A program made the position numbers and the translations under genes. Positions 24,547 through 32,472 of a DNA stretch of 52,297 nucleotides are shown here, in pieces. The notes beneath the pieces were generated by a model. It did no database searches. It saw only the letters and a program-made list of their open reading frames with translations, and had not been told where the DNA came from. Origin of the DNA: Weissella confusa (lineage in GTDB: Bacteria; Bacillota; Bacilli; Lactobacillales; Lactobacillaceae); contig NZ_PVSN01000069.1 of the NCBI RefSeq assembly GCF_004766315.1, positions 1 through 52,297 on the forward strand, in the 5' to 3' direction. The first letter of the stretch is position 1. Each line of letters begins with the position of its first letter.

Positions 24547-25407
24547 CTAATTCGTTTCGGCAAACCATTCGTCAATTAAACGCTCACGCAACGGGATAAA
24601 CAGTTCGCCAGCTTTTTGCCCAACAGTCTGTCCATCAATTGAAACAACGCGACCAGCGAATAACAACGAACTCGTTATGAACACCTCATCCGCAGTCAAA
24701 AGTTCTTCCTTGGTAAACGCACGTTCTTCAACCAGCATCCCCAAATCCCGGGCCGCTTGGAGCAAGTGAACACGGGCAATTCCCGGCAAAATCAACTTAT
24801 CAGTCGGCGCTGTTACCAACTTTCCGTCTTTAATCATATGCACATTGGTATGTGAGCCCTCGGTAACACGCGTTGAACCATCGGCGCAAATGCGATAATA
24901 GACCGTTTCATCTAACCCCTTTTCAGCCGCCCGTTGTGCCGAAAGGACATTCGGTAATAAGTTCAATGTCTTCACGTGAGCCATATAAGAACGAATATCC
25001 TCTTCAGTTTGAATACGGAAGTCGCGAGTTTGTGCCTCGCGCGTCACAGTCATCGGCGTAATTGTCACGAATAAATTAGGCTTCGCATCCTTTGAAAATG
25101 AATGGTGACGTTCCCCACTACCACGAGTCACTTGCCAGTAAACCATGTAGGTCTCATCGGAAACCTTGCTAGATAAACGATTGAGCAAAGTCGCCAATTC
25201 ATCTTTGGTGAAATCTGGCGTAATCATGACCGCTTCCATGCTACGCCAAAAACGATCCAGATGTTCATCTAGCGCAAACAACTTATGATGGCGCACAACC
25301 GTCGCGTCATACACCCCATCCCCAAAGTAATAACCGCGGTCCGTTGCTGGAATCATCATATCTTCCAGTAGCGACTCCTTGCCGTTGTAATAGGCAATAT
25401 TATTCAT
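24547..25407 (-). CDS. dat: D-amino-acid aminotransferase (fold-type IV PLP enzyme)
   Basis: This 286-residue cytosolic enzyme transfers amino groups between D-amino acids and 2-oxoacids, for example D-Ala and 2-oxoglutarate to D-Glu for peptidoglycan. The PLP lysine is K146 in HVKTLNLLPNVLS. The substrate-carboxylate binding R100 and H102 are in GSGERHHSF. The VTEGSHTNV segment supplies the cofactor-binding glutamate, and LPGIAR the phosphate site. These fit D-amino-acid transaminase better than branched-chain aminotransferase or ADC lyase. ATG 25407 is preferred over an upstream in-frame GTG because GGGGG is properly spaced. Confidence 0.88.
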   Translation of the reverse strand: MNNIAYYNGKESLLEDMMIPATDRGYYFGDGVYDATVVRHHKLFALDEHLDRFWRSMEAVMITPDFTKDELATLLNRLSSKVSDETYMVYWQVTRGSGERHHSFSKDAKPNLFVTITPMTVTREAQTRDFRIQTEEDIRSYMAHVKTLNLLPNVLSAQRAAEKGLDETVYYRICADGSTRVTEGSHTNVHMIKDGKLVTAPTDKLILPGIARVHLLQAARDLGMLVEERAFTKEELLTADEVFITSSLLFAGRVVSIDGQTVGQKAGELFIPLRERLIDEWFAETN

Positions 25408-25465
25408 TTTCAACACCCCCGCAATACTTTCTAATCATTTACTCATAATAGCACTATTTTAAGGC

Positions 25466-25500
25466 AAAAAAACACCCGAACTGAAAAAGTTTCGGGTGTT
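25466..25500 (-). terminator. Terminator of YbjQ-type gene
   Basis: Stem AACACCCGAA/TTCGGGTGTT followed by TTTTTG on the minus strand, just after the stop codon. Confidence 0.85.
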
Positions 25501-25511
25501 AATTCGTTTCG

Positions 25512-25850
25512 TTATTTCTTTTGTAACTTAACGGCCGTCCCGTACGCCGCGACCATATTCATGTCAGCGCCCATTGAGCCGGAATCAAAGCGCATCATCA
25601 CGACCGCATCGGCGCCCATCTTAGCTGCATTTTCACGCAAACGATCTAAAGAAGAATTTCGCGTTTCCTCTAGCAACGATGTATAGGCCTTGATTTCGCC
25701 ACCAACAATCGTCTTCAAACCAGCCCCAATATCAGCCACGACATTCTTTGATCGCGTCGTTAGTCCGAACACTTCACCTAGTGTTTCCACTACCTCATAG
25801 CCCGCAACGTTTTCTGTCGTTGCAACAATTACATCTTTTGCATTTGCCAT
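25512..25850 (-). CDS. YbjQ/UPF0145 family protein
   Basis: This 112-residue protein matches the YbjQ/UPF0145 (heavy-metal-binding domain) family. Evidence is the start [20 protein letters not shown], the middle [20 protein letters not shown] and the C-terminal [20 protein letters not shown], which together describe the small pentameric alpha/beta fold. The open frame is longer, but ATG 25850 has GGGGG 7 bases upstream. Function unknown. It is monocistronic. Confidence 0.87.
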   Translation of the reverse strand: MANAKDVIVATTENVAGYEVVETLGEVFGLTTRSKNVVADIGAGLKTIVGGEIKAYTSLLEETRNSSLDRLRENAAKMGADAVVMMRFDSGSMGADMNMVAAYGTAVKLQKK

Positions 25851-25906
25851 TAGATATCCCCCTGACATACTTACCTTCAATATACTCGGAACCATTCCAA
25901 ATGCAA

Positions 25907-25945
25907 ATAAAAGACACTATCAACATCACTGTCGATAGTGTCTTT
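25907..25945 (-). terminator. Terminator of gpmA
   Basis: Stem AGACACTATC/GATAGTGTCT with internal loop, followed by TTTATTT on the minus strand. Confidence 0.75.
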
Positions 25946-25956
25946 CAAACGGTTGA

Positions 25957-26676
25957 TTAGTCTTCTGACTTCAAAACCTTCTTTGATACAACTGACAAGT
26001 CATCTGCCAAGTCGTATACCAAAGGCTCACCGTTAGCAATCTCAACACCCAAGATGTCATCATCTGAGATGTTTTCGATGTGCTTAACCAATGCGCGCAA
26101 TGAGTTACCGTGGGCTGCAATAACAACGTTCTTACCAGCCTTCAAGTCTTGTGAAATGTTAGACTCCCAGAATGGCAATACGCGTTCCAACGTAACCTTC
26201 AAGTTTTCACCGAATGGCAACTCACCTTCAGGAACATCAGCGTAACGACGGTCAAAGGCTGGGTAAGTCTTACCCAAAACTTCAACAGTCTCTTCTTGCG
26301 TCTCTAGCAATGGAGGCAAAACGTCGTATGAACGACGCCATTGCAAAACTTGGTCTGCTCCCCACTTTTCAGCGGCGTCAGCCTTGTTCAAACCTTGCAA
26401 AGCACCGTAGTGACGCTCGTTCAAGCGCCATGACTTCATTTCAGGAATCCACAATTGACCAGCTTCTTCCAAAGCGTAGTGCAACGTCGTGATCGCACGC
26501 GTCAAAACTGACGTGTAAGCTTGGTCGAATTGGATGCCTTCCTTGGCCAACAACTCACCTGCAGTACGAGCTTGGGCAATACCCTTGTCGCTCAACTTCG
26601 TGTCTACCCAACCATTGAACAAGTTCAATGCGTTCCATTCACTTTGACCGTGACGGATCAAAACCAACTTTGCCAT
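25957..26676 (-). CDS. gpmA: 2,3-bisphosphoglycerate-dependent phosphoglycerate mutase
   Basis: This 239-residue glycolytic enzyme converts 3-phosphoglycerate to 2-phosphoglycerate. The catalytic phosphohistidine H9 is in [10 protein letters not shown] (6-15). The [13 protein letters not shown] segment and the second histidine in [14 protein letters not shown] complete the active site of the histidine phosphatase superfamily. The full length marks the true dPGM subfamily rather than a small phosphatase. It has its own terminator and is monocistronic. Confidence 0.95.
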   Translation of the reverse strand: MAKLVLIRHGQSEWNALNLFNGWVDTKLSDKGIAQARTAGELLAKEGIQFDQAYTSVLTRAITTLHYALEEAGQLWIPEMKSWRLNERHYGALQGLNKADAAEKWGADQVLQWRRSYDVLPPLLETQEETVEVLGKTYPAFDRRYADVPEGELPFGENLKVTLERVLPFWESNISQDLKAGKNVVIAAHGNSLRALVKHIENISDDDILGVEIANGEPLVYDLADDLSVVSKKVLKSED

Positions 26677-26763
26677 TGGTGATACCTCTTTTGTATTAGA
26701 ATATTTCGTTACTATTGTAACAAAATTTCAGAACAAATAGTAGTGATTAATTGTTTCCCACCA

Positions 26764-27045
26764 TCACTTCGCTAAAATTTGATACATCATGAACAGCATT
26801 GGCACAGCATATACGGCAGCTATCCACATCACAACCTTATTTGACTTTTCTAGGTTTCGCTCCAAATTATCCATGCGAACATTTAGCACTTTGATGTCTC
26901 CCCGCATTTCAGCGCGGAACTCCGCCATTTCTTGACGAAAAGCGCCGAATGTAACACGCAGTTCTCGCACCTCTTCCCGTAATGGCTTGAATTCTTCATC
27001 CTGGAACTTTTCAAATTCCGCCTTCGTCACATACTTCTCATCCAT
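26764..27045 (-). CDS. Small coiled-coil protein with C-terminal membrane helix
   Basis: This 93-residue protein starts MDEKYVTKAEFEKFQDEE and is strongly charged and helical up to about residue 70, with heptad-like spacing (LREEVRELRVTF, RMDNLERNLEKS), predicting a coiled coil. Residues about 72-91 (VVMWIAAVYAVPMLFMMYQI) form a membrane helix. So it is likely a tail-anchored protein with a cytosolic coiled coil. GGAGG 8 bases upstream fixes ATG 27045. The family is not recognised; small phage-type membrane proteins look similar, but no phage genes are near. Confidence 0.7.
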   Translation of the reverse strand: MDEKYVTKAEFEKFQDEEFKPLREEVRELRVTFGAFRQEMAEFRAEMRGDIKVLNVRMDNLERNLEKSNKVVMWIAAVYAVPMLFMMYQILAK

Positions 27046-27099
27046 TAACAATTCCTCCGTTTGATAGTTAACATCGGTAACATTTCGCCTAAGACGACA

Positions 27100-27133
27100 A
27101 CAGAGGTACCGCAATGAAATGCGATACCTCTGT
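27100..27133 (-). terminator. Hairpin after ferredoxin-NADP reductase gene
   Basis: A 14-bp stem ACAGAGGTACCGCA/TGCGATACCTCTGT with one mismatch and a 6-base loop. On the minus strand it is followed by TGTCGTC rather than a clear U-run, so termination is uncertain. Confidence 0.45.
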
Positions 27134-27192
27134 CAAAATGCGTTATTTAAGTTAAATACAGTATATCGGAACGACTAACTGATTACAAGCAA

Positions 27193-28206
27193 TTATCGCT
27201 TGATTTCACCATTCTCGATAACCAAACCAGATGAGTGAACTGGTCCTTGGCGATCTGGGTAGATGCGCTTGATGATACTGTTAACAGCCGTTGGCACTTC
27301 ACCAAAACCAGTAGCAATCAATTCGGCCTTACCTGGGTATTCAGCCACGTCACCAACCGCGAAGACACCGGGAACAGTCGTCTCCATCTCTTGGCTAACC
27401 GTGAACTTCTGACGCTCAACAGCTGATTGAATCGTCCAACCGACAACAATCTTATTTTCTGACGTGAAGCCGTAGTTAACCATCAAATCATCGACGTTCA
27501 ACACCTTCTTCTCATCTTCACGAACCTTAGCCAAAGTCACGTTCAATGAACCATCCTCAGCTTTTTCAACAGACTCAATGTTGTAAGGGGTCTCGATTTG
27601 AACGGCTGACTTTTGCAATTCTGAAACAGCGTGTTCCATGGCACGGAACTTGTCACGACGGTGCGTCAAGTGCACTTCTGCTGCAACCGTGTCCAACAAC
27701 GTTGACATATCAACAGCTGAGTCACCACCCCCAGCAACCAACACACGGTGGCCACGGAAGTCTTCAACGTCGTTCAAGAAGTAGTGAATACCTTGACCTT
27801 CAAGACCATTTTCAACATCTTCTGGCAAACGACGTGGCTCGAAAGCCCCCTTACCCGTTGCCACGATAACTGACTTTGAGTGGAATGAACCCTTATCAGT
27901 CGTGATGTCAAATTCAGTGCCATTTGGGACAACATCAATAACTGTCGTATCAAGATACAAATCTTGTTGGAATTGACGCATTTGATCATCAAGTTCCTTC
28001 ACAATCTTGGCTCCCGTTGTGTTCACGTAACCAGCAATATCCAAAATCGTCTTTTGTGGGTAAAGGTTGGCAACTTGACCCCCAACACTTTCCAAGCTTT
28101 CGATAATCGTTACGTCTAGTTCACGCAACCCTGCGTAGAAGGCGGCGAACATACCAACTGGTCCAGCACCAATAATTGTTAAATCTGTATCCTTAAATTC
28201 AGTCAT
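27193..28206 (-). CDS. Ferredoxin/flavodoxin-NADP reductase, TrxR-like
   Basis: This 337-residue FAD enzyme has the TrxR fold: FAD motif IIGAGPVGMFAAFYAG (about 11-26), ESVGGQVANLYPQK, NADP motif VAGGGDSAVD, and VFAVGDVAEYPGK near the end. There is no CxxC pair in the NADP domain, which separates it from thioredoxin reductase and matches the YumC-type ferredoxin-NADP reductases of Firmicutes. It should shuttle electrons between NADPH and ferredoxin or flavodoxin. It is a single-gene unit. Confidence 0.9.
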   Translation of the reverse strand: MTEFKDTDLTIIGAGPVGMFAAFYAGLRELDVTIIESLESVGGQVANLYPQKTILDIAGYVNTTGAKIVKELDDQMRQFQQDLYLDTTVIDVVPNGTEFDITTDKGSFHSKSVIVATGKGAFEPRRLPEDVENGLEGQGIHYFLNDVEDFRGHRVLVAGGGDSAVDMSTLLDTVAAEVHLTHRRDKFRAMEHAVSELQKSAVQIETPYNIESVEKAEDGSLNVTLAKVREDEKKVLNVDDLMVNYGFTSENKIVVGWTIQSAVERQKFTVSQEMETTVPGVFAVGDVAEYPGKAELIATGFGEVPTAVNSIIKRIYPDRQGPVHSSGLVIENGEIKR

Positions 28207-28272
28207 GATTGTTTACTTCCCGTTTCTATCGGATTTATTTTTCTTTTATTTACTTTTTGTATTATACGCTAC

Positions 28273-28314
28273 AAAAAAATCCGCTGCATAGGATAAAGGA
28301 CTATACAGCGGATT
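28273..28314 (-). terminator. Terminator of first SseB-family gene
   Basis: Stem AATCCGCTG/CAGCGGATT plus an inner ATAG/CTAT, followed by TTTTT on the minus strand, 5 bases after the stop codon. Confidence 0.85.
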
Positions 28315-28318
28315 ATTC

Positions 28319-29110
28319 TTACAAGTTACGGTCGTACAACGTTGCGAATTCTGACAAATCAACCCCGAAGTCGCTTGCTGAAACAATATCAACTGCGTTT
28401 CCTTCTTCGCCAGCCTTTTCTTCAAAAATCTTTGCGATATCAGCGTACAAAGCTTGGTAAGCTTCCTTGTCAGGTCCATCAACAACCAACAAGTAGTTTT
28501 CAGTACCCGTGGCTTCGTTCGTCAACCACAACAAGTGCATACGCTCAATCTTACCCATAGCATCATCAGCCAAGCCAATCAAATCGTAACGCAATGGCGT
28601 TGGGATGACATCTTCAGCAGAAGAAATTTGCATCTCACCTTCACCTTCACCTTGTTGCGCTGCCAACAAGCCAGCGATGTAGGCCAAGTTTTCACGTGAA
28701 ATTGGCATACCGTTCGTGAATGGGTTCAATGCCAAGCCCTCAAGGTTTTCAGAATCTTCACCTTGCAAAACTGGCAAGTAGTCAGTCAACGCCATGGCCC
28801 ATGGGTGAACAGGCTCTTCTGAGTCAATTGGTTGGGCATTGAAGGCATCCAAATCTGTAAAGATTGGGAATACTGAGTGGCCGTTTTCCATCTCGAACGT
28901 CAACAAACGCATTTCTGCGCCTTCAGGAATTTCAACATCCCCATTTTCCTTAATGATTGGTGGCTCACTAAAGTTTACTGGTGCAATAAAGACCGCTTCA
29001 ATCAACGCTTGAATAAACGCTTGCTCCGTTGTGCCGTTTTGATCTTCACGAAATGCTGCCAACGCATCTAGCAATGCGTCGTTACGCAAAACATCTTCTT
29101 GGTTATCCAT
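28319..29110 (-). CDS. SseB family protein, copy 1
   Basis: This 263-residue acidic soluble protein has the layout of the SseB family: an N-terminal domain (with IEAVFIAPV, MRLLTFEMENGHSVFPIFTD) and a C-terminal SseB_C domain (MHLLWLTNEATGTENYLLVV). It shares the same order of segments with the protein at 29201-29962 (FI..L..A..APV, FP.FT, an aliphatic-rich middle with N-P/NAYG, then the C-terminal domain), so they are paralogues. Family members are named after serine-sensitivity effects in E. coli, but the role here is unknown. It has its own terminator. Confidence 0.75.
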   Translation of the reverse strand: MDNQEDVLRNDALLDALAAFREDQNGTTEQAFIQALIEAVFIAPVNFSEPPIIKENGDVEIPEGAEMRLLTFEMENGHSVFPIFTDLDAFNAQPIDSEEPVHPWAMALTDYLPVLQGEDSENLEGLALNPFTNGMPISRENLAYIAGLLAAQQGEGEGEMQISSAEDVIPTPLRYDLIGLADDAMGKIERMHLLWLTNEATGTENYLLVVDGPDKEAYQALYADIAKIFEEKAGEEGNAVDIVSASDFGVDLSEFATLYDRNL

Positions 29111-29155
29111 TATAATTCCCCATTCTTAAATCCTTGTGTTTTATCTAGTATAACG

Positions 29156-29190
29156 AAAAAAAGAGCACCTGCCCAGATGACAGATGCTCT
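29156..29190 (-). terminator. Terminator of second SseB-family gene
   Basis: Stem AGAGCA.CTG/CAG.TGCTCT followed by TTTTTT on the minus strand, 11 bases after the stop codon. Confidence 0.8.
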
Positions 29191-29200
29191 AATTGTTGGA

Positions 29201-29962
29201 TTACTTTGTGTAGATTGGTGCGAATGCAGCTGCACGTGGGTAACCAATTTCTTGAACACCCAATACGTTCGTGAATGCTGGGGCACCGGCCATTTGAGCA
29301 AAGGCAAAGAATTGTGCCTTTGCTTCTTCAAGTTCACCATCCGTGTGGATAACGTAAATCAATGCGCGCTCTGGTGCACGAACCAAGTCGATGGCCCAAA
29401 CAGTTTGCAAGTCAGGCAAAACTTCACCCATACCCTCAGCCAACTTAGCTGCGAATTCCGTTTGATCATCAACAGGATCTTCCAAAGTGATAGGGTCTTG
29501 CTCACGCATTTGCGTCAACGTTGCCATCACGTAGTTCATGTTGTCTTGGTTCATGACAACGTTTTGACCGTAGGCATTGATAACCAAACCAGTATCAGAG
29601 TTAGCTGACATCAAAGCGGCATAAGTTTCCAATGAAACAGTCAAGGCAACAACACCTTCAGCTTCAGTTGACCACTTGTTGTATTCTTCTGTGCTCGTGA
29701 AAGCTGGGAAGAATACTTCACCCTTTGAGTTTTGGATGACTTGGTAGTTCAATTGTGCGGTAACTTCTGAGTCAATTACGAAAGTACCATCACCATTGTC
29801 AGTCAATTCAGCATCAACTTGTACTGGTGCTAGCAATGATGCGGCACCCAACATTGCGATGAAATCATGCTCAGTTTCAGGGTTAACATCTTTCTCGTAA
29901 GCATCTAGCGTTGCTTCAAGATCTTCATTTTCTAGTGGACGGTTGAAAATCACATCTGCCAT
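29201..29962 (-). CDS. SseB family protein, copy 2
   Basis: This 253-residue acidic protein starts MADVIFNRPLENEDLEATL and has the N-terminal SseB pattern (FIAMLGAASLLAPVQV, GEVFFPAFTSTEEYNKW, DTGLVINAYGQNVVM) and a C-terminal SseB_C-like part (VWAIDLVRAPERALIYVIHTD). It is a diverged tandem paralogue of the protein at 28319-29110. ATG 29962 is preferred because GAGGA lies 9 bases upstream. Soluble and cytoplasmic by composition. Function unknown. Confidence 0.75.
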   Translation of the reverse strand: MADVIFNRPLENEDLEATLDAYEKDVNPETEHDFIAMLGAASLLAPVQVDAELTDNGDGTFVIDSEVTAQLNYQVIQNSKGEVFFPAFTSTEEYNKWSTEAEGVVALTVSLETYAALMSANSDTGLVINAYGQNVVMNQDNMNYVMATLTQMREQDPITLEDPVDDQTEFAAKLAEGMGEVLPDLQTVWAIDLVRAPERALIYVIHTDGELEEAKAQFFAFAQMAGAPAFTNVLGVQEIGYPRAAAFAPIYTK

Positions 29963-30048
29963 GGTCAAATTCCTCATTCGTTTATTTTTTGTTAGTATAC
30001 CCCAACTAAAACGAATAGTGTTGTAAAAAGGTTCTAAGGAATATCAGC

Positions 30049-31122
30049 CTAATCTAACGTTTCTGGTACAACAACTTTCTTGTCCAAAATGTTTTGCTTG
30101 GCGTCTTGCACTGCCATCCAGGCTTCAGTACTCATGCGTCCGCGCGTTACTGAGACACCATCATTATCAAGCCCATATACCAAGTGCTCACCACCAGGGA
30201 ATTGGTCCTTCATCGCCATATTAGCAATGTCATAGACCACTTGATCCATTCGCTTTAACGCAGACGTCAAAGTGAAATTTGATGAGGCGTCTAACGCTTG
30301 ATAACGACCGCTTTGTGATTGATTTGAATCGACACCAATTACCCAAACCTTAGCTGCACTTCGACGCTTTTCATTAATTGCGCGTGCAGCATCAAATACA
30401 CCTTGACCAGCGCCACCCGCCGTTTGGTAAACGACGTCAGCACCCGCTTGATACATATTATTTGCCAACGTTTTGGCAGTCGCATCATTTTTAAAATTAC
30501 CAACATAATCATGCAAAATCTGAATTGTTGGATTAATTGATTTTGCGCCAGCGATATAGCCAGCTTCAAACGCTTCCATAACCACTGACTTTTCACCACT
30601 AACAAGTCCAATGGTGTTTGTTTTGGTCGTCTTAGCCGCCGCTACACCCGCCAAGTATGATGATTGATTAGCTTGAAACGTCACCGAGACAACGTTTGGT
30701 CGCGTCTGAGCAACATCACCAACCATGACAAAATCTCGGTCAGGATACTTCTGCACCGCTTCATCCACGGCGTTTATCTTGCGATAACCTACCGCAAAAA
30801 TTGTCTTAAATCCATCGTTAACCGCATCGGTAATTGCTTGTCGCGATTCTGTCGCCGTTACCGCATGAAAGGACTGATAACCATCAATTCCTTCAGCCAG
30901 ACCTGTTTCCAAAGCATATCTTTTAATGCCACGCCAAGCAATTTCTTGGTACGATTGATCATCAACACCAGCACCATCTGTAATCATGGCGACTGTCGCT
31001 TGAATCGGTTCTGTTTGTGCCTCAGTCGGGCGACTCGTTATCATCATCCCCGCAACCGCGGCAATCAGCGCTGTTGCCGCAACACCAATAATCACACTTT
31101 TTTCATCTCTTTCCCTCAACAT
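30049..31122 (-). CDS. BMP-family binding protein 5, diverged
   Basis: About 357 residues, the most diverged of the five BMP paralogues, closest to BMP4: MITDGAGVDDQSYQEIAWRG, SSYLAGVAAAKTTKTN, FEAGYIAGAKSINP, VWVIGVDSNQSQSG. The N-terminus has a hydrophobic anchor (VIIGVAATALIAAVAG) without a lipobox; no cysteine occurs. The start is uncertain. ATG 31122 has no ribosome binding site; a better one (GAGGGAAAGAG) precedes another ATG at about 31106, but that frame stops after four codons because a run of six A is one base short of bringing it into the BMP frame. It is the second gene after BMP4, with an attenuating hairpin between. Confidence 0.8.
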   Translation of the reverse strand: MLRERDEKSVIIGVAATALIAAVAGMMITSRPTEAQTEPIQATVAMITDGAGVDDQSYQEIAWRGIKRYALETGLAEGIDGYQSFHAVTATESRQAITDAVNDGFKTIFAVGYRKINAVDEAVQKYPDRDFVMVGDVAQTRPNVVSVTFQANQSSYLAGVAAAKTTKTNTIGLVSGEKSVVMEAFEAGYIAGAKSINPTIQILHDYVGNFKNDATAKTLANNMYQAGADVVYQTAGGAGQGVFDAARAINEKRRSAAKVWVIGVDSNQSQSGRYQALDASSNFTLTSALKRMDQVVYDIANMAMKDQFPGGEHLVYGLDNDGVSVTRGRMSTEAWMAVQDAKQNILDKKVVVPETLD

Positions 31123-31133
31123 GAAATCAAATT

Positions 31134-31166
31134 AAAAGACGTTATGCGTCTAAACGCACAACGTCT
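31134..31166 (-). terminator. Weak terminator/attenuator between BMP4 and BMP5
   Basis: An imperfect 12-bp stem GACGTTGTGCGT/ACGCATAACGTC followed by TTTTAATTTGATTT on the minus strand, 13 bases after the BMP4 stop codon. Likely to lower but not block BMP5 transcription. Confidence 0.65.
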
Positions 31167-31178
31167 CATTAAACCAAA

Positions 31179-32234
31179 TTACTTTGAAGGAACTGTGATT
31201 TCCTTATCAACAATCTTCTTTTGGGCTGCTTGAACAGCTTGCCAAGCTTCGTCAGACATGTTTCCGCGTGTTACAGCAACACCCTTGTCGTCCAAGCCGT
31301 AAACCAATTGCTTACCACCAGGGAACTTGTCCTTAGCTGCCATTTCAGTCACGTCAACAACGGCCTTACCAACCTTCTTAACTGATGACGTCAACGTGAA
31401 GTTTGACTTACCATCCTTCGCCGTGTAAGCACCATCATCGTTTTGGTCACGGTCAACACCGATTACCCAAACCTTGTCAGCAGCGTTCTTTTCGCTGTTC
31501 AAGTCCTTAGCTTCAGTGAAGACACCAGCACCGGCACCACCGGCGGCTGAGAAGATCACATCAGTACCGTTTTGGTACATTGAAGCCGCAATCGTCTTAC
31601 CCTTACCAGCATCAGTAAAGCTACCAACGTATTGTACATCAACTTGAATGTCAGGGTTAACTGACTTTGCACCGGCAACGAAACCAGCTTCGAATGTCTT
31701 CACAACTGCTGATTCCATACCACCAACGAAGCCAAGCTTGTTCGTCTTAGTCGTCTTAGCGGCAGCAACACCAGCCAAGTATGATGATTGTTCTGACTTA
31801 AACGTTACTGAGACTACGTCATCACGCTTCTTTGCGATGTCATCGACAATCATAAAGTTCGTGTCTGGGTGCTTCTTAGCTTCTTCGTTAACCGTTGAAG
31901 TCAATTGGAACCCAATACCATAAATGTTCTTGAAACCGGCTGACACAGCTTGATCATAATTTGTCTTAAAATCAGCGTGTGACTTTGATTGATAGTAAGT
32001 GTAACCATTCTTACCTTGCTTAACGCCGTTTTCCTTACCCCACTTCTCCAAGCCTTCCCAGGCAGATTGTTGGAATGACTTATCGTCAACTCCACCACCG
32101 TCAGTCACCAATGCGACTGATGTCTTACCTGCTTCACCTGAAGCTGACTTGTTTCCAGATAGTGCGGCGTATGCGCCACCAGCGATTACTACTACAGCAG
32201 CACCAGCAATCCACATCTTTACGTTTGAAGCCAT
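31179..32234 (-). CDS. BMP-family nucleoside-binding protein 4, membrane-anchored
   Basis: This 351-residue BMP-family protein has the core SVALVTDGGGVDDKSFQQSA, SSYLAGVAAAKTTKTNKLGF, FEAGFVAGAKSVNPDIQVDV and VWVIGVDRDQNDDGAY. The N-terminal part KMWIAGAAVVVIAGGAYAAL is a hydrophobic anchor; there is no lipobox and no cysteine in the protein. It has its own promoter with three PurR-like boxes and is followed by BMP5. No ABC permease or ATPase is near, so it presumably works with the transporter encoded at 11760-15398 or another elsewhere. Confidence 0.9.
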   Translation of the reverse strand: MASNVKMWIAGAAVVVIAGGAYAALSGNKSASGEAGKTSVALVTDGGGVDDKSFQQSAWEGLEKWGKENGVKQGKNGYTYYQSKSHADFKTNYDQAVSAGFKNIYGIGFQLTSTVNEEAKKHPDTNFMIVDDIAKKRDDVVSVTFKSEQSSYLAGVAAAKTTKTNKLGFVGGMESAVVKTFEAGFVAGAKSVNPDIQVDVQYVGSFTDAGKGKTIAASMYQNGTDVIFSAAGGAGAGVFTEAKDLNSEKNAADKVWVIGVDRDQNDDGAYTAKDGKSNFTLTSSVKKVGKAVVDVTEMAAKDKFPGGKQLVYGLDDKGVAVTRGNMSDEAWQAVQAAQKKIVDKEITVPSK

Positions 32235-32299
32235 GTTGTTTTTTCCCCTTTATGAAAAACCCATTTATTTTTTTCGATGACCAATTCATCTATGCCATA

Positions 32300-32419
32300 A
32301 ATATAACGAACAAATTCACAGAAGTAAACGATTATTTTCGCTTATTCACAGTTTATTCACATTTAATCGTTTTAAATCGTTCGGAATATGTGGGTAAAAC
32401 GTTTATAATACGAACATTG
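32300..32419 (-). promoter_or_regulatory. BMP4 promoter region with PurR-like boxes
   Basis: On the minus strand -35 TTTACT (32323-32328), a 17-bp spacer and -10 TATATT (32300-32305). ACGAAC lies in the spacer (32306-32311). Further upstream are GTTCGG (32379-32384, reading TTCCGAACGAT on the minus strand) and AATACGAACATTG (32407-32419). These three boxes resemble the PurR consensus core CCGAAC/ACGAAC. Confidence 0.55.
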
Positions 32420-32434
32420 CTTGTTTTGATGCAC

Positions 32435-32459
32435 AAAAAAAGCGACGATTTCCGTCGCT
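32435..32459 (-). terminator. Terminator of ispE
   Basis: Stem AGCGACG/CGTCGCT with a 5-base loop, followed by TTTTTTG on the minus strand, 13 bases after the stop codon. Confidence 0.85.
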
Positions 32460-32472
32460 CAATCAGTTTCTA

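Noticed and set aside
27193-28206. Thioredoxin reductase (trxB)
   Set aside because: The NADP domain has no CxxC pair; the protein fits the ferredoxin-NADP reductase type.
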